A stretch of DNA of 64,000 bases from an uncultured bacterium. GTDB lineage: Bacteria > Planctomycetota > UBA1135 > GCA-002686595. A program made the translations under genes and the position numbers. The DNA is taken from positions 27,634 through 91,633 of the forward strand of contig CALCXM010000182.1 of the NCBI GenBank assembly GCA_937905825.1, given 5' to 3'. The notes under the pieces were generated by a model. That model worked only from the letters and a program-made list of their open reading frames with translations. It made no database searches and was not told where the DNA came from. Positions 8,325 through 17,077 of the stretch are shown piece after piece (positions within the stretch are counted from its first letter, which is position 1; each line of letters opens with the position of its first letter).

Positions 8325-9571
8325 CTCATCGCCTCCAAATTAGCTTCGACCATGGGCTGCACCTGTTCGGTGAAGGCCCGCATGTTGCGCATCACTCGCG
8401 CGGAGTCATGGTTGAAGAAATCGAACCAGAGCATCAGGCGATCTTCCGGGTGAAAGCGCTCGGCGACCTGCTGCGCGATCTCTTCGGCGTTGCCGACCAA
8501 AGCGTTGTTGGCCGCGCCGGCGACCTTTTGCGGATCGATGGTGCCTTCGAGCGCCTTCCAGTACTCGCCGAGGGCCATGTCCGCCTCGGCCTTGGCGGCG
8601 TTGGAACGTTCCTGCGCAGTGAGACCTTCTTCGTGGTTGAGGAAGACGAAAACCGTGCGCGGCATCATGCTGCGCTGCCAAGGTCCCCCATCGGAGTGGT
8701 ACAGCTTCGCGAGTCGCGCGTGAGTTGCCTCGATCTTCTCAGGACTCGTGATCGAGAGGTTGAAGACCTGCACCGGAGCGAACTGGTTCGCGTAGTCCTG
8801 CAGCGCCGGATCGTGGGAACCGATCACCGGTTGAATGAGTTCCCGGCGGAATTCCTTGGGCACCAGCTTGATGTTCTCGAACACCCAGCGCTTTGCCAGG
8901 GGGATCTCAGCAGGGGCCTGCGCGAGGCCGTCGCGCTGCATGGCTGCCTTTTGCACGCGCTCCCAGTCCTCGTCGGAACGGAAGTTCGCGCGGGTCATGC
9001 TGCTGGTCGGGATGACGTCGCTGTTGATTGTTTGCCCATCCAACAGACGGAGGAAGATCTCGGTTGCCTCCTTTAGCGTCATGCCTTTGATCGCAGGCCA
9101 AGCGGCCTCTTCCACTGCATCACGGGGAGCGACGCCGCTGGCGAGGTTCATGAACTCAAAGCGCCCCGAGGCAAACCCGTAGTTCAGCTTGCGCCGCTCG
9201 TTTGGATCGTTGCCGTGCAGGGTCAAGAAAGTCGCCAAGCGCTCCGCGTGGGCGATCGGACCGCCCATGCAGACGATGTTGCAGATTGCAGAGCCCACCT
9301 CGATACGCTTCGTGCGTGCGAAGACCCGCGTGGCGAGCTGCAGGATGTCCGTGTTCAGCCCGACCTCTCCTTTCCAGTGAGGAATCACGGGATTGCGATT
9401 TGTCTTTTGGACTTCCGAGGACAAGTGCGACTCCGCCACCCAGGCGGTTCCGAAGCCGAGCTCATCGGCGAGTTCCACCTGCTCGAAGAAGTTGCGAAAC
9501 ATCTCCGCTTCGCTGGGCAACACGTCCCCCACGGGGGTGTGACAAATGCTGAAGAAGACGTCGTACTGCAC
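8321..9571 (-). CDS. LLM-class (bacterial luciferase-like) flavin-dependent monooxygenase
   Basis: 416 aa, TIM-barrel luciferase-like fold. Typical segments are FFEQVELADELGFGTAWVAESH near residue 30, ATRVFARTKRIEVGSAICNI (about 80), HAERLATFLTL and LNYGFASGRFEF (about 125). The C-terminal GNAEEIAQQVAERF is typical of the LLM family. Such enzymes use reduced FMN from a separate reductase; none is encoded nearby. In this operon it could hydroxylate an aromatic intermediate (kynurenine or anthranilate), replacing the absent class A kynurenine 3-monooxygenase; this is inference. The ATG is 12 bp after the SDR stop and its stop overlaps the next ATG. Confidence 0.82.
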   Translation of the reverse strand: MQYDVFFSICHTPVGDVLPSEAEMFRNFFEQVELADELGFGTAWVAESHLSSEVQKTNRNPVIPHWKGEVGLNTDILQLATRVFARTKRIEVGSAICNIVCMGGPIAHAERLATFLTLHGNDPNERRKLNYGFASGRFEFMNLASGVAPRDAVEEAAWPAIKGMTLKEATEIFLRLLDGQTINSDVIPTSSMTRANFRSDEDWERVQKAAMQRDGLAQAPAEIPLAKRWVFENIKLVPKEFRRELIQPVIGSHDPALQDYANQFAPVQVFNLSITSPEKIEATHARLAKLYHSDGGPWQRSMMPRTVFVFLNHEEGLTAQERSNAAKAEADMALGEYWKALEGTIDPQKVAGAANNALVGNAEEIAQQVAERFHPEDRLMLWFDFFNHDSARVMRNMRAFTEQVQPMVEANLEAMS

Positions 9572-9583
9572 GGGAATGTTCTC

Positions 9584-10381
9584 CTAGATCGAACGCAAGC
9601 GGCCGCCGTCAACCGGCATCGAATGACCGCGGATGTAAGCACCCGCGGGAGAGGCGAAGAAGGCCACGGCTTCCGCGGTTTCCTCGGGTTCCGCCAAGCG
9701 ACCTTCGGGAATCTGAGCAAGCCACCCGTCGCGCACTTCGTCGGCCGACTTGCCGAGGCGCGTTGCCGTCGCTTCTTTGAGGGAACCGAGGCGCTCCGTG
9801 TCCGTGAAGCCGGGCAGCACGTTGTTGATCGTGATGCCGGGGGGCAGTTCCGAGGAAATCGTCTTGGCCCAGGAAGCGACCGCCGCGCGAGTCAGGTTGC
9901 TCACGCCGAGGTTCGGAATGGGCTCGCGCACGGAAGTGGACAGCACGTTGATGATGCGGCCATAGCCTGCGGACTGCATACCGGGAAGCAGTGCCTGCAC
10001 CAGCAAATGCGAAGCGAACAGGTGACGACCGAGGGCCGTTTCCATGGCCTCCGTTTCCGCAGCCAACAAGGGACCGCCGGGCGGGCCGCCGGTGTTGTTC
10101 ACCAGGATGTGCACGGGAGGTGCTTCGGCCACGAAGGCCTCGAGGATCTTGCTGAGGCCTGCGCGGTCGTCCAGGTCGGCGGCGAGGGCGCGCGCCTTGC
10201 CTCCGGCAGCTTCGATCTCCTTCACCAGCTCAGCGAGCACGTCCACGGAACGTGCGAGCAGGGTCACCTCCGCGCCCCGTGCCGCCAGCAGTTTGGCGGT
10301 CGCGCGACCGATGCCCTTGCTCGATCCGCAGACCAGGGCGTGCTTGCCGTTCAAGAGAAGGTTGTCACATCCGTTCGTCAT
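9584..10381 (-). CDS. Atypical short-chain dehydrogenase/reductase (BKR-like, catalytic Tyr missing)
   Basis: 265 aa. The ATG at 10381 overlaps the tryptophan dioxygenase stop (ATGA, 10378-10381); the open frame extends further upstream only through the neighbouring gene. The nucleotide-binding motif is ALVCGSSKGIGRATA and the NNTGGPP loop follows. The YxxxK site is replaced by LGVSNLTRAAV, so neither catalytic Tyr nor Lys is in place. This matches a known SDR subgroup described as BKR-like with an imperfect catalytic tetrad. The C-terminus (RLAEPEETAEAVAFFASP, HSMPVDGGRLRS) is normal. Its reaction cannot be read from the sequence; the context points to aromatic catabolism. Confidence 0.85.
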   Translation of the reverse strand: MTNGCDNLLLNGKHALVCGSSKGIGRATAKLLAARGAEVTLLARSVDVLAELVKEIEAAGGKARALAADLDDRAGLSKILEAFVAEAPPVHILVNNTGGPPGGPLLAAETEAMETALGRHLFASHLLVQALLPGMQSAGYGRIINVLSTSVREPIPNLGVSNLTRAAVASWAKTISSELPPGITINNVLPGFTDTERLGSLKEATATRLGKSADEVRDGWLAQIPEGRLAEPEETAEAVAFFASPAGAYIRGHSMPVDGGRLRSI

Positions 10382-11487
10382 GCTTTGAATCCGTAGTACT
10401 CCGCAGAGTTGAGCGCGGGAAGTGCCGATGCCGGCAGGAGAATCGTTCGGACCATCCAAAGGTCCGTGAAGATCCGGTACTTGAGTGTGCTTTCGAGGTA
10501 GTCGACGCCCGAGGAACCGCCAGTGCCCATGCGGCGTCCGATGACGCGCTCGACCATGCGCACGTGACGCGTGCGGAAGAGGACCAAGAGCTCTTCCAAG
10601 TCGACCACCACGTCGAGCAGGGTGCGCGGCCAAGCGAGCAAGGGCAGCTCGCGGTAGGACTCGATGAAGAGCACACCGCAACGGGCACGGGAACGTCGCT
10701 TGCGTTTGGCCGGTGCGATGTCCGTGGCGCGCAGGAAATCTTCCGTTTCCTGCAAGGTGATATCCAAACGCACCTTGGCGTCGGCCTCACTGACCGTGCC
10801 TTGGGCTCCATAAACCCGCGCTTGATTGGCGAGGTGATCGCGTTGGGCGCACACGTACTCGGCAATGAAGGACTCGAGCGTCTCGTCATCCGTCGCGTCC
10901 TCTGGACCGGAGCCTTGGATTGGCGTGCGATAGAGCCAGTCTTCAAGGGCCGTAGCCAGGTTCTGTTCCGCCAGAGCGTCTTTGATGCGCTGCTTGGCGA
11001 GCAGTCCCCCGGGGGAATTCCCCGCTAGGTCTTGAATCACGCGGATCGGGTCTCCGAAGCCCGAGGCTTCGCGATTGGCCGGGTCGAGCCCCAACACGAT
11101 CTCGAGCTCGCGCAGCTGGTAGGACTGAAATCCGCTGGCGGGCACGAGCTTGTCGCGGAAGGCGAGGAAGTCCTGGGGCGTCAAGGTTTCCATCACCGCC
11201 CACTGGTGCATCGTGTGCTCGATGATTTTGCAAACCCGCTGCAAGTGACGGACCACGGTGGGAATGCTTTCTTCCGGCACGCTGCTGGCCGAAACGGCGT
11301 CACGGGCAATGCGCAGTTCCTTCAGCACCAACTTGAACCACAGCTCGAAGACTTGGTGGACGATGATGAAGTGCAGCTCGTCCGCGCTCGGCTCCTCACC
11401 ATCCGGCAGTCCGTCTTGCAACGAGAGCAACTGATCCAGGCCAAGGTATTCCCAATAGGTTGGATTCGTTGTAGAGGGAGGCTTCAA
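10378..11487 (-). CDS. kynA: Tryptophan 2,3-dioxygenase
   Basis: 369 aa heme dioxygenase that converts L-tryptophan to N-formylkynurenine. Family blocks: YWEYLGLDQLLSLQ at the start, ADELHFIIVHQVFELWFK (about 35-53), LVPASGFQSYQLRELEIVLG (about 113-132) and HVRMVERVIGRRMGTGGSSGVDYLEST near the C-terminus. The His of that last block is the proximal heme ligand in the family. It is the first gene of the eight-gene leftward operon, with 107 bp containing a strong hairpin between it and the upstream cysteine dioxygenase. Its stop overlaps the SDR start. Confidence 0.95.
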   Translation of the reverse strand: MKPPSTTNPTYWEYLGLDQLLSLQDGLPDGEEPSADELHFIIVHQVFELWFKLVLKELRIARDAVSASSVPEESIPTVVRHLQRVCKIIEHTMHQWAVMETLTPQDFLAFRDKLVPASGFQSYQLRELEIVLGLDPANREASGFGDPIRVIQDLAGNSPGGLLAKQRIKDALAEQNLATALEDWLYRTPIQGSGPEDATDDETLESFIAEYVCAQRDHLANQARVYGAQGTVSEADAKVRLDITLQETEDFLRATDIAPAKRKRRSRARCGVLFIESYRELPLLAWPRTLLDVVVDLEELLVLFRTRHVRMVERVIGRRMGTGGSSGVDYLESTLKYRIFTDLWMVRTILLPASALPALNSAEYYGFKA

Positions 11488-11523
11488 TGGATTCTCGTGG
11501 TCGGTAGTTGGATGGATGAGATA

Positions 11524-11557
11524 GAGCGTTCCTAGACGGCTATCCGTCGGAACGCTC
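11524..11557 (-). terminator. Strong hairpin upstream of kynA (terminator or leader element)
   Basis: Perfect 9-bp arms GAGCGTTCC (11524-11532) and GGAACGCTC (11549-11557) enclose a second 5-bp stem GACGG/CCGTC with loop CTAT; a TA bulge separates the two stems. It lies downstream of the cysteine dioxygenase stop and 37 bp before the kynA ATG. On the transcribed strand it is followed by only a weak U-rich stretch (TATCTCATCC). It could terminate the upstream transcript or act in the leader of the kynurenine operon. Confidence 0.5.
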
Positions 11558-11593
11558 CCATGTCGGTTCGCTAATCAGGCTTTCTTTGCCCGC

Positions 11594-12163
11594 TCAGTCG
11601 CTGTAGCAGAGACTCTTCCACTGGCGCTCGTAAAGCGTGCTGTTCGGCACGGGCACGTACACGTTGCAGCCGTTCATCTCACCGCCGTAGACATGGATCG
11701 TGACGGCGGTCGCGTCGGCTTTGTTCTCGATGACGTGGTAGTCGAAGGGCGGGATCAGGGCGCCGGCATTCCCGATGGCCGCCTCTTGGGTTCCGCAGAA
11801 TTCGACTGTGACGCGATCCTTTTCCGCCGTGTCACAAACTTCGTAGGAGGTGACGAGGATGTCTCCTTGGTAGACACACTCAACGCACCACTTGTTGTCG
11901 TGATCGTGAATCGGCGTGCCCTGTCCTTTGCCCCAGATCATTGCGACCACGGAGTAACGTCCGCCCGGATCGTTGTGCAGCAGGCGTCGCCCGTAGGAAT
12001 CTGGACAAGGCTGTGTGCAGTCCTTGTCCAAGTGCAGGGCGCCAGTCTTCATGACTTCGATAAGGGCATCTTTGACACCGTTCGCGATCGATTCGATACC
12101 GTTCGCTTGAACGGCCTGATCGAGCAATTCGACCATCTTCTGAGTGCTTGCTGAACTGGGCAT
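11594..12163 (-). CDS. Cysteine dioxygenase type I family protein
   Basis: 189 aa cupin. Iron ligands His86 and His88 (TPIHDHD) and His143 (FDYHVIEN) are present, with Cys93 and Tyr159 (HVYGG) at the positions that form the Cys-Tyr crosslink in mammalian cysteine dioxygenase. Tyr57/Arg60 (SYGRRLL) may be the substrate-binding pair. It should oxidise cysteine, or a related thiol, to the sulfinate. It is co-oriented with the kynurenine operon but separated by a 107-bp gap with a hairpin, so it is probably its own transcription unit. A role as a cupin 3-hydroxyanthranilate dioxygenase is unlikely because the residues fit the thiol-dioxygenase family. Confidence 0.85.
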   Translation of the reverse strand: MPSSASTQKMVELLDQAVQANGIESIANGVKDALIEVMKTGALHLDKDCTQPCPDSYGRRLLHNDPGGRYSVVAMIWGKGQGTPIHDHDNKWCVECVYQGDILVTSYEVCDTAEKDRVTVEFCGTQEAAIGNAGALIPPFDYHVIENKADATAVTIHVYGGEMNGCNVYVPVPNSTLYERQWKSLCYSD

Positions 12164-12336
12164 AAGCCCATCCTATCGGGGGGTTATGGAAGGACAAGGG
12201 CCACCGGCCCCAAGCTCCAGAATCGGGGCCAAATCGGAGGATTCTGGCGTGGGAAAGCGCAGACCGTGGGCCGCTCCAAGTCAACGCCCCGGGTCCGCCC
12301 TTGCGGGCCGCGACCGCCCGGCCGCAGAATGGGTCC

Positions 12337-12990
12337 ATGGAATCAAAAGTCCGCCTTGAGCCGAACGAAGCCCGCGTCCTCGGGGTCCTGATCGAAAAAG
12401 AGCTCACCACTCCAGACCAGTACCCGCTCTCCGTCAATGCGACCACCGCTGGTTGCAACCAAAAGTCCAATCGCAGCCCGGTCATGATGCTCTCCGAAAC
12501 GGAAGTTCAGATGCAGCTCGACAAGTTGGTGGTGTTGGGCCTAGCTGGGCGCGTCTATCCCGCCACGAGCCGGGTGGAGCGCTTCATGCACAACACCTGC
12601 GCGGTGCTCGACATCAGCACTCACCAAGCGGCGATCCTCGCAGAACTCATGATGCGCGGCCCGCAAAGTCGTGGGGACTTGCGAACGCGGGTCCATCGCA
12701 TGGGACCGGTGCCCACCTTGGAAGCCTTGGCCGCCCACTTGGATCCGTTGCTCAAGCGCGAGCTGGTCAAACGCATCCCGCCGGCAGCGGGGAGCCGCGT
12801 GGAACGCTTCGCGCAACAGCTAGCGCCAGATTCGCAGGGAGTGCAACCCTCGGCAGCTCCATCCACGGGCGGCCCCGCTGCTGCGCTGGCCTCCCCTAGC
12901 CAACTGCAGGATCTAATCGCCCGAGTCAGCAAACTCGAAAACCAGTTGGCGACACTCTCCGAGAAACTGGGCGAGCCCCTCGAGGATTAG
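12337..12990 (+). CDS. YceH/DUF480 family protein
   Basis: 217 aa. The ATG at 12337 starts MESKVRLEPNEARVLGVLIEKE, the conserved N-terminus of the family; the frame is open from 12301 but those residues are not conserved. Other blocks are TTPDQYPLSVNATTAGCNQKSNR and ILAELMMRGPQSRGDLRTR, matching the two winged-helix domains of YceH. The C-terminus carries an Ala/Pro linker and a short coiled-coil segment (LIARVSKLENQLATLSEKL). Cellular function is unknown. It is divergent from the cysteine dioxygenase gene. Confidence 0.9.
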   Translation: MESKVRLEPNEARVLGVLIEKELTTPDQYPLSVNATTAGCNQKSNRSPVMMLSETEVQMQLDKLVVLGLAGRVYPATSRVERFMHNTCAVLDISTHQAAILAELMMRGPQSRGDLRTRVHRMGPVPTLEALAAHLDPLLKRELVKRIPPAAGSRVERFAQQLAPDSQGVQPSAAPSTGGPAAALASPSQLQDLIARVSKLENQLATLSEKLGEPLED

Positions 12991-13117
12991 GATCCTGCGC
13001 CACAGATAGCGGCCCTACTCAGCATTTACTGCACTCCGTTCAAGAACGCAAATCAGGCGCGTCAGAGCGAGCTCCCGCGGTCATGATAGGAACTCGAACG
13101 CAACGGTCCACCTAGTC

Positions 13118-14434
13118 ATGAATAGCACCATGGGCAATCGCCACTTCCTTCCAGTTATCGCGCTCCTCATCGTCAGTTCGTCGCTCTACGCGCAGACCGT
13201 TCACTGGCCCACTTGGCGTGGACCTTCCATGAATGGGCGCGCGGCTGAAGACGCCAATCCGCCTATCGAGTTTGGTGAGGACTTGAACCTCGCGTGGAAG
13301 ACGGAGCTCCCGGGCCTGGGGTCTTCAACCCCGATCGTGGTGGACGACCGCATCTACCTGACTTCGGCGGCGCCCGTGGAGACGGACGGTTGGTTGCGCG
13401 AAGATGGCACGTACCCGCCGCCCACTGCAGTTCCTCACCGATTCTTGGTTCACGCGCACAGTCGCAAGGACGGGTCCCTCCTCTGGCAACGGGAGGTCTG
13501 CCAGGCAACGCCTATGGAGAAAGGGCATCGCGATGGGACCTTCGCATCCGGATCGATCGTGACAGATGGCACGCGCCTGTTCGCCTTCTTCGGTTCGCGC
13601 GGCGTGTTCGCCCTCGACATGGATGGCAAGCTGCTGTGGTCCAAGGACCTTGGGGAACAACAGACCCTCGCAGGCTTCGGCGAAGGCGCAAGCCCGGCAC
13701 TGTGGGGTGATACGCTGATTCTGCCCTGGGACCATGAAGGCCCCTCCGCCCTCATTGCACTCGACACGAAGAGCGGCGACGAAAAGTGGAGGCAGGCGCG
13801 CGACATGGATTCCGCCTGGAGCACGCCGATCGTGGTCGAGGTGCAAGGCAAGCCGCAAGTTATCGTGACGGGATCCAAGACCACCGTGGGATACGACCTG
13901 GTTACCGGTCAGCCCGTTTGGACTTGTGCCGGCATGTCCTTGAACCCCACAAACTCACCCCTCGAAGCGGACGGCGTGCTCTACGTCATGAATTCCTACA
14001 AGGGCAAGGTGATCCAGGCCATTCGACTCGAGGGGGCCAAGGGCGAGCTTTCGGAGAGCCCTGCCTTGATCTGGAGTCACGGGAAGAGTGCCTCCTATGT
14101 CCCGGGCGGGGTGGTTTCCGGCGGGAACTACTTCTTCCTGCGGGAAGACTCCGGGACCCTGAACTGCCTCGACGCGATCACCGGGGAAACACGCTTTTAT
14201 GGAGAGCGGTTGGACGACCTGCGCGTGGTGCATGCGTCGATCATGTCCGCGGGGAAGCGCCTGTACATTCCCGGACGAGGTGGAGCGGTTGTGGTGGTGA
14301 GTGCAAGCGCGACCTTCGAGCAACTAGCCGTCAACAAACTAGACGACACCTTTGGGGCTTCGCCCGTTGCGATCGGCCGATCCCTCTTCCTGCGCGGGCA
14401 CCGCTACCTGTACCACTTGCGGGAGTCGGAGTAG
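13118..14434 (+). CDS. Secreted PQQ-like beta-propeller (BamB-like) protein
   Basis: 438 aa with an N-terminal signal peptide (HFLPVIALLIVSSSLYAQ, cleavage after about residue 26). The mature protein starts WPTWRGPSMNGRA, the usual opening of planctomycete PQQ-like propeller proteins. Blade motifs with the pattern (A/V)-x-D-x-x-(S/T)-G-x-x-x-W occur repeatedly, for example FALDMDGKLLWSKDL, IALDTKSGDEKWRQ, GYDLVTGQPVWTC and NCLDAITGETRFY. It is probably a periplasmic scaffold or binding protein rather than an alcohol dehydrogenase, as no quinoprotein dehydrogenase active site is seen. An in-frame ATG at 13130 is an alternative start. Confidence 0.85.
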   Translation: MNSTMGNRHFLPVIALLIVSSSLYAQTVHWPTWRGPSMNGRAAEDANPPIEFGEDLNLAWKTELPGLGSSTPIVVDDRIYLTSAAPVETDGWLREDGTYPPPTAVPHRFLVHAHSRKDGSLLWQREVCQATPMEKGHRDGTFASGSIVTDGTRLFAFFGSRGVFALDMDGKLLWSKDLGEQQTLAGFGEGASPALWGDTLILPWDHEGPSALIALDTKSGDEKWRQARDMDSAWSTPIVVEVQGKPQVIVTGSKTTVGYDLVTGQPVWTCAGMSLNPTNSPLEADGVLYVMNSYKGKVIQAIRLEGAKGELSESPALIWSHGKSASYVPGGVVSGGNYFFLREDSGTLNCLDAITGETRFYGERLDDLRVVHASIMSAGKRLYIPGRGGAVVVVSASATFEQLAVNKLDDTFGASPVAIGRSLFLRGHRYLYHLRESE

Positions 14435-14990
14435 CTGTTCCTAAGGACGCCCAGGGGGCTATACGTTTGAGACGAAAGCGCCACAGACTTGGGGCCAGCT
14501 CTCTGCGATAAGGATGGAGATGACCGGAAACTCGCCTGTTGGCTAGATGTCGTAATTAGGAAGGTCACGCCATCGAGCGCAAGGCAACTTAGCCGCGCTC
14601 TATGAGTTCTATTGTGGAGGGCTGATTGAGCTCAGGCCCTTTGTCGGCTAGCCCAACAAAGGGACAATTCGCATCCGCGGGTCCGCTCAATGCCTCGCCC
14701 CGCCCGTTCATCGGCTGCGACGGGTTGAGCCGGTCATGTCAATGGGTCGGACGGTCGAAGAGACTGGCGAGGATCCAATCCGCCCGCTTGATCCCAAGCG
14801 CCCCCTCCCGCACGGCAGACTGCACCAAGGCATTCCAGTCTTGTCTTTGCATGGTGCTTGCGGGAGCATCACAAAGTACATAAGACTGTAGACCTCACAG
14901 TCCAACAACCCTCCGCCTGCGGAATGGCGCTTAGCTGTCGAGTCCCGGCCCCCCTTTGGTGGCAGGAGCAATCACTTGTATGAGGACCCC
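14435..14990. other. Intergenic region without a confident gene
   Basis: 556 bp between the PQQ protein and the response regulator. It contains an 8-bp hairpin CCCTTTGT/ACAAAGGG (14637-14663), which could terminate the upstream transcript. On the minus strand a 37-codon open frame (14739-14852, MQRQDWNALVQSAVREGAL...) has protein-like composition, but it is too short to support as a gene. Confidence 0.4.
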
Positions 14991-15455
14991 ATGAGCCAGC
15001 GACGAGAACGAATCACGAAGCGCCCCGCAGAAGTCCTACTCGTGGAGGACAATGAAGACGATGTCCTGATCACGAGGCGTGGATTTCGAGGTGTGGAGTT
15101 TTCCATCAACCTGCACCACGTGCCGAATGGCCTGGAGTGCCTTAACTTTCTCAAGAAACAGGGCAGCTACGTGCACGCTCCGACGCCGGACCTGATCCTG
15201 CTCGACTTGAACATGCCCGTCATGGATGGGCGCGAAGCCTTGGCCAAGATCGTGGGAGACGAGAAACTGCGAAAACTGCCGGTGGTGGTCCTGACAACCT
15301 CATCGAGCGAACGTGACGTGTCGGCGATGTACGACATGCGCTGCAACTCCTACATCACGAAACCGGTGGAGTTCTCGGAGTTCAAACAAGTGTTGGAGGA
15401 GCTCGGGCACTACTGGTTCTCCCTCAACCTGTTGCCCGAAGAATACTCTTGTTGA
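14991..15455 (+). CDS. Single-domain response regulator (Rcp1-like)
   Basis: 154 aa receiver domain without an output domain. The acidic pair (VEDNEDD), the phospho-acceptor Asp72 (LILLDLNMPVMDG), the Thr/Ser (VVVLTTSS) and the Lys (SYITKPVEF) are present. The ATG at 14991 has a GAGG five bases upstream; the TTG at 14976 is less likely. It resembles the Rcp1 subfamily that receives phosphate from phytochrome-like or PAS histidine kinases. The kinase gene follows after 65 bp, so the pair likely forms one two-component unit. Confidence 0.92.
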   Translation: MSQRRERITKRPAEVLLVEDNEDDVLITRRGFRGVEFSINLHHVPNGLECLNFLKKQGSYVHAPTPDLILLDLNMPVMDGREALAKIVGDEKLRKLPVVVLTTSSSERDVSAMYDMRCNSYITKPVEFSEFKQVLEELGHYWFSLNLLPEEYSC

Positions 15456-15520
15456 TTCGGGGTCTGCGGCGTTCAGGGCCTCGAGCACTCAGAACCATGA
15501 CATCGCGGACGAAGGATTAG

Positions 15521-17077
15521 ATGAGCGACTCCACTGAGAAAAGGTCTACTTCAATTGATGAAGGTCAAATGAAGGCCATCCTGGATACGGCCTCCAACGC
15601 CGTCATCCTGATCGACCACACCGGCGCGATCCGGTACTGCAATGCCCATGCCGGCAAGATCTTTGGCTATTCCTGCGACGAACTGCTCGGTTTGAGCATG
15701 GACCTGCTCCTCCCGGATAACCTGCAAGCGGGCCATCCGGCCCAGCGTCAATCCTTCTTTCGGGATCCATCTGCGCGCGCGATGGAAGCCAGACGCGACC
15801 TGCGAGCTCGGCACAAGAACGGCTCGACCTTCCCCGTGGAAATCGGTCTGAACCCGCTCCAGACCCCAACCGGGCTTATGGCAGTGGCCTCCGTAATCGA
15901 CATCTCGGGACGCGTGCTTCACGAACAGAAGGATCGCGTGCACGCCGAGAGAGTCGCCCTCCTCAATCAGAAGTTTGAAGGGGTCCTCGCCGCGTCCCCG
16001 TACGGGGTGCTCACCACCAATGAGGAGGGAGTGATTCTCTTTGCGAACCGGGTAGCCGCGACGCTGTTCGGATACACGCTCGAAGAACTCACGGGCTTGA
16101 ACGTGGATCAACTCCTGCCGGATGGGATGCAAGCGGGCCACCAAGCCATGCGTGATGCCTTCATCCGGAATCCTTCCATGCGGGCCATGGGAGAGAATCG
16201 TGACCTTGTTGCTCGGCGCAAGGACGGGGTCGAGATTCAGGTGGAAGTCGGGCTCAACACCATGCAGACAGAAGATGGCGTCGAAGTGCTTGCCTCCATC
16301 TTGGACATCACCCAACGCGTTCAGGCTGTGAAGAGGCAGGAGCGTCTGAACCAGGAGCTGATGTCTTCCAACGACGCCCTCGAGGAGAGCAACTTGGAGC
16401 TGCAGCAGTTCGCCTACGTGGCATCCCACGACTTGCAGAGCCCTCTACGCAGCATGGCGTCCTTCGCCAAGTTCCTTCAAGAGGACTACTACGACACGCT
16501 TGACGAGGAAGGGAAGCAGTACACGCAACGCATCATGGATGGAGCCACGCGCATGAAGGCGTTGATCGATGATTTGCTGACGTACTCCCGTGTGGAATCC
16601 CGCTCCATGCCCTTCACGCCCGTCGACATGGAGCTCGTGCTCGACGAAGTCCTGGACATGCTCACGATCTCCATCGCAGACCTCGATGCTGAAATCACTC
16701 GTGATCCCTTGCCTTCGATCCTAGGGGATCGCGGTCAACTGACGCACCTAGTGCAAAACTTGATCAGCAATGGCATCAAGTACCATGGTGACAAGCCGCC
16801 GAAGGTGCACGTGTCCAGCAAGTTGCTCAACGGCGCCCAGACCTTGTCCGTAAAGGACAACGGCATAGGCATTGACAAAGAACACCACGGCAAGATCTTC
16901 GAGATTTTCAAACGCCTGCATGGACAGCAGGAGTACCCAGGAACAGGAATTGGCCTGGCCGTCTGCAAACGCATCGTCAAACGGCACAACGGCGCCATCC
17001 GCGTGGAATCCGCAGAAGGGCAAGGGACCTGCATCTTCGTCGACTTTCCGCCTGACGCGACTTCTACGACGGCCTAA
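15521..17077 (+). CDS. PAS-PAS sensor histidine kinase
   Basis: 518 aa, cytoplasmic, with no membrane segment. Two PAS domains (about 15-130 and 150-275) are near duplicates: both contain FGY..(D/E)EL.GL..D.LLPD..QAGH. A short coiled-coil leads to the HisKA domain with phospho-acceptor His303 (VASHDLQSPLRSM). The HATPase domain follows (N-box LIQNLISNGIKYHG-like, DNGIGID, GTGIGLAVCKRI). It ends 4 bp into the convergent xdhC stop. Together with the upstream receiver protein it forms a two-component pair; the signal is unknown. Confidence 0.93.
   Translation: MSDSTEKRSTSIDEGQMKAILDTASNAVILIDHTGAIRYCNAHAGKIFGYSCDELLGLSMDLLLPDNLQAGHPAQRQSFFRDPSARAMEARRDLRARHKNGSTFPVEIGLNPLQTPTGLMAVASVIDISGRVLHEQKDRVHAERVALLNQKFEGVLAASPYGVLTTNEEGVILFANRVAATLFGYTLEELTGLNVDQLLPDGMQAGHQAMRDAFIRNPSMRAMGENRDLVARRKDGVEIQVEVGLNTMQTEDGVEVLASILDITQRVQAVKRQERLNQELMSSNDALEESNLELQQFAYVASHDLQSPLRSMASFAKFLQEDYYDTLDEEGKQYTQRIMDGATRMKALIDDLLTYSRVESRSMPFTPVDMELVLDEVLDMLTISIADLDAEITRDPLPSILGDRGQLTHLVQNLISNGIKYHGDKPPKVHVSSKLLNGAQTLSVKDNGIGIDKEHHGKIFEIFKRLHGQQEYPGTGIGLAVCKRIVKRHNGAIRVESAEGQGTCIFVDFPPDATSTTA

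Noticed and set aside
11594..12163. Cupin gene as 3-hydroxyanthranilate 3,4-dioxygenase completing the pathway
   Set aside because: The HDH...C93, His143 and Tyr159 pattern fits cysteine dioxygenase, and a hairpin separates it from the operon.
14739..14852. 37-codon minus-strand frame in the gap before the response regulator
   Set aside because: Protein-like composition but too short, without a ribosome site or a recognised family.
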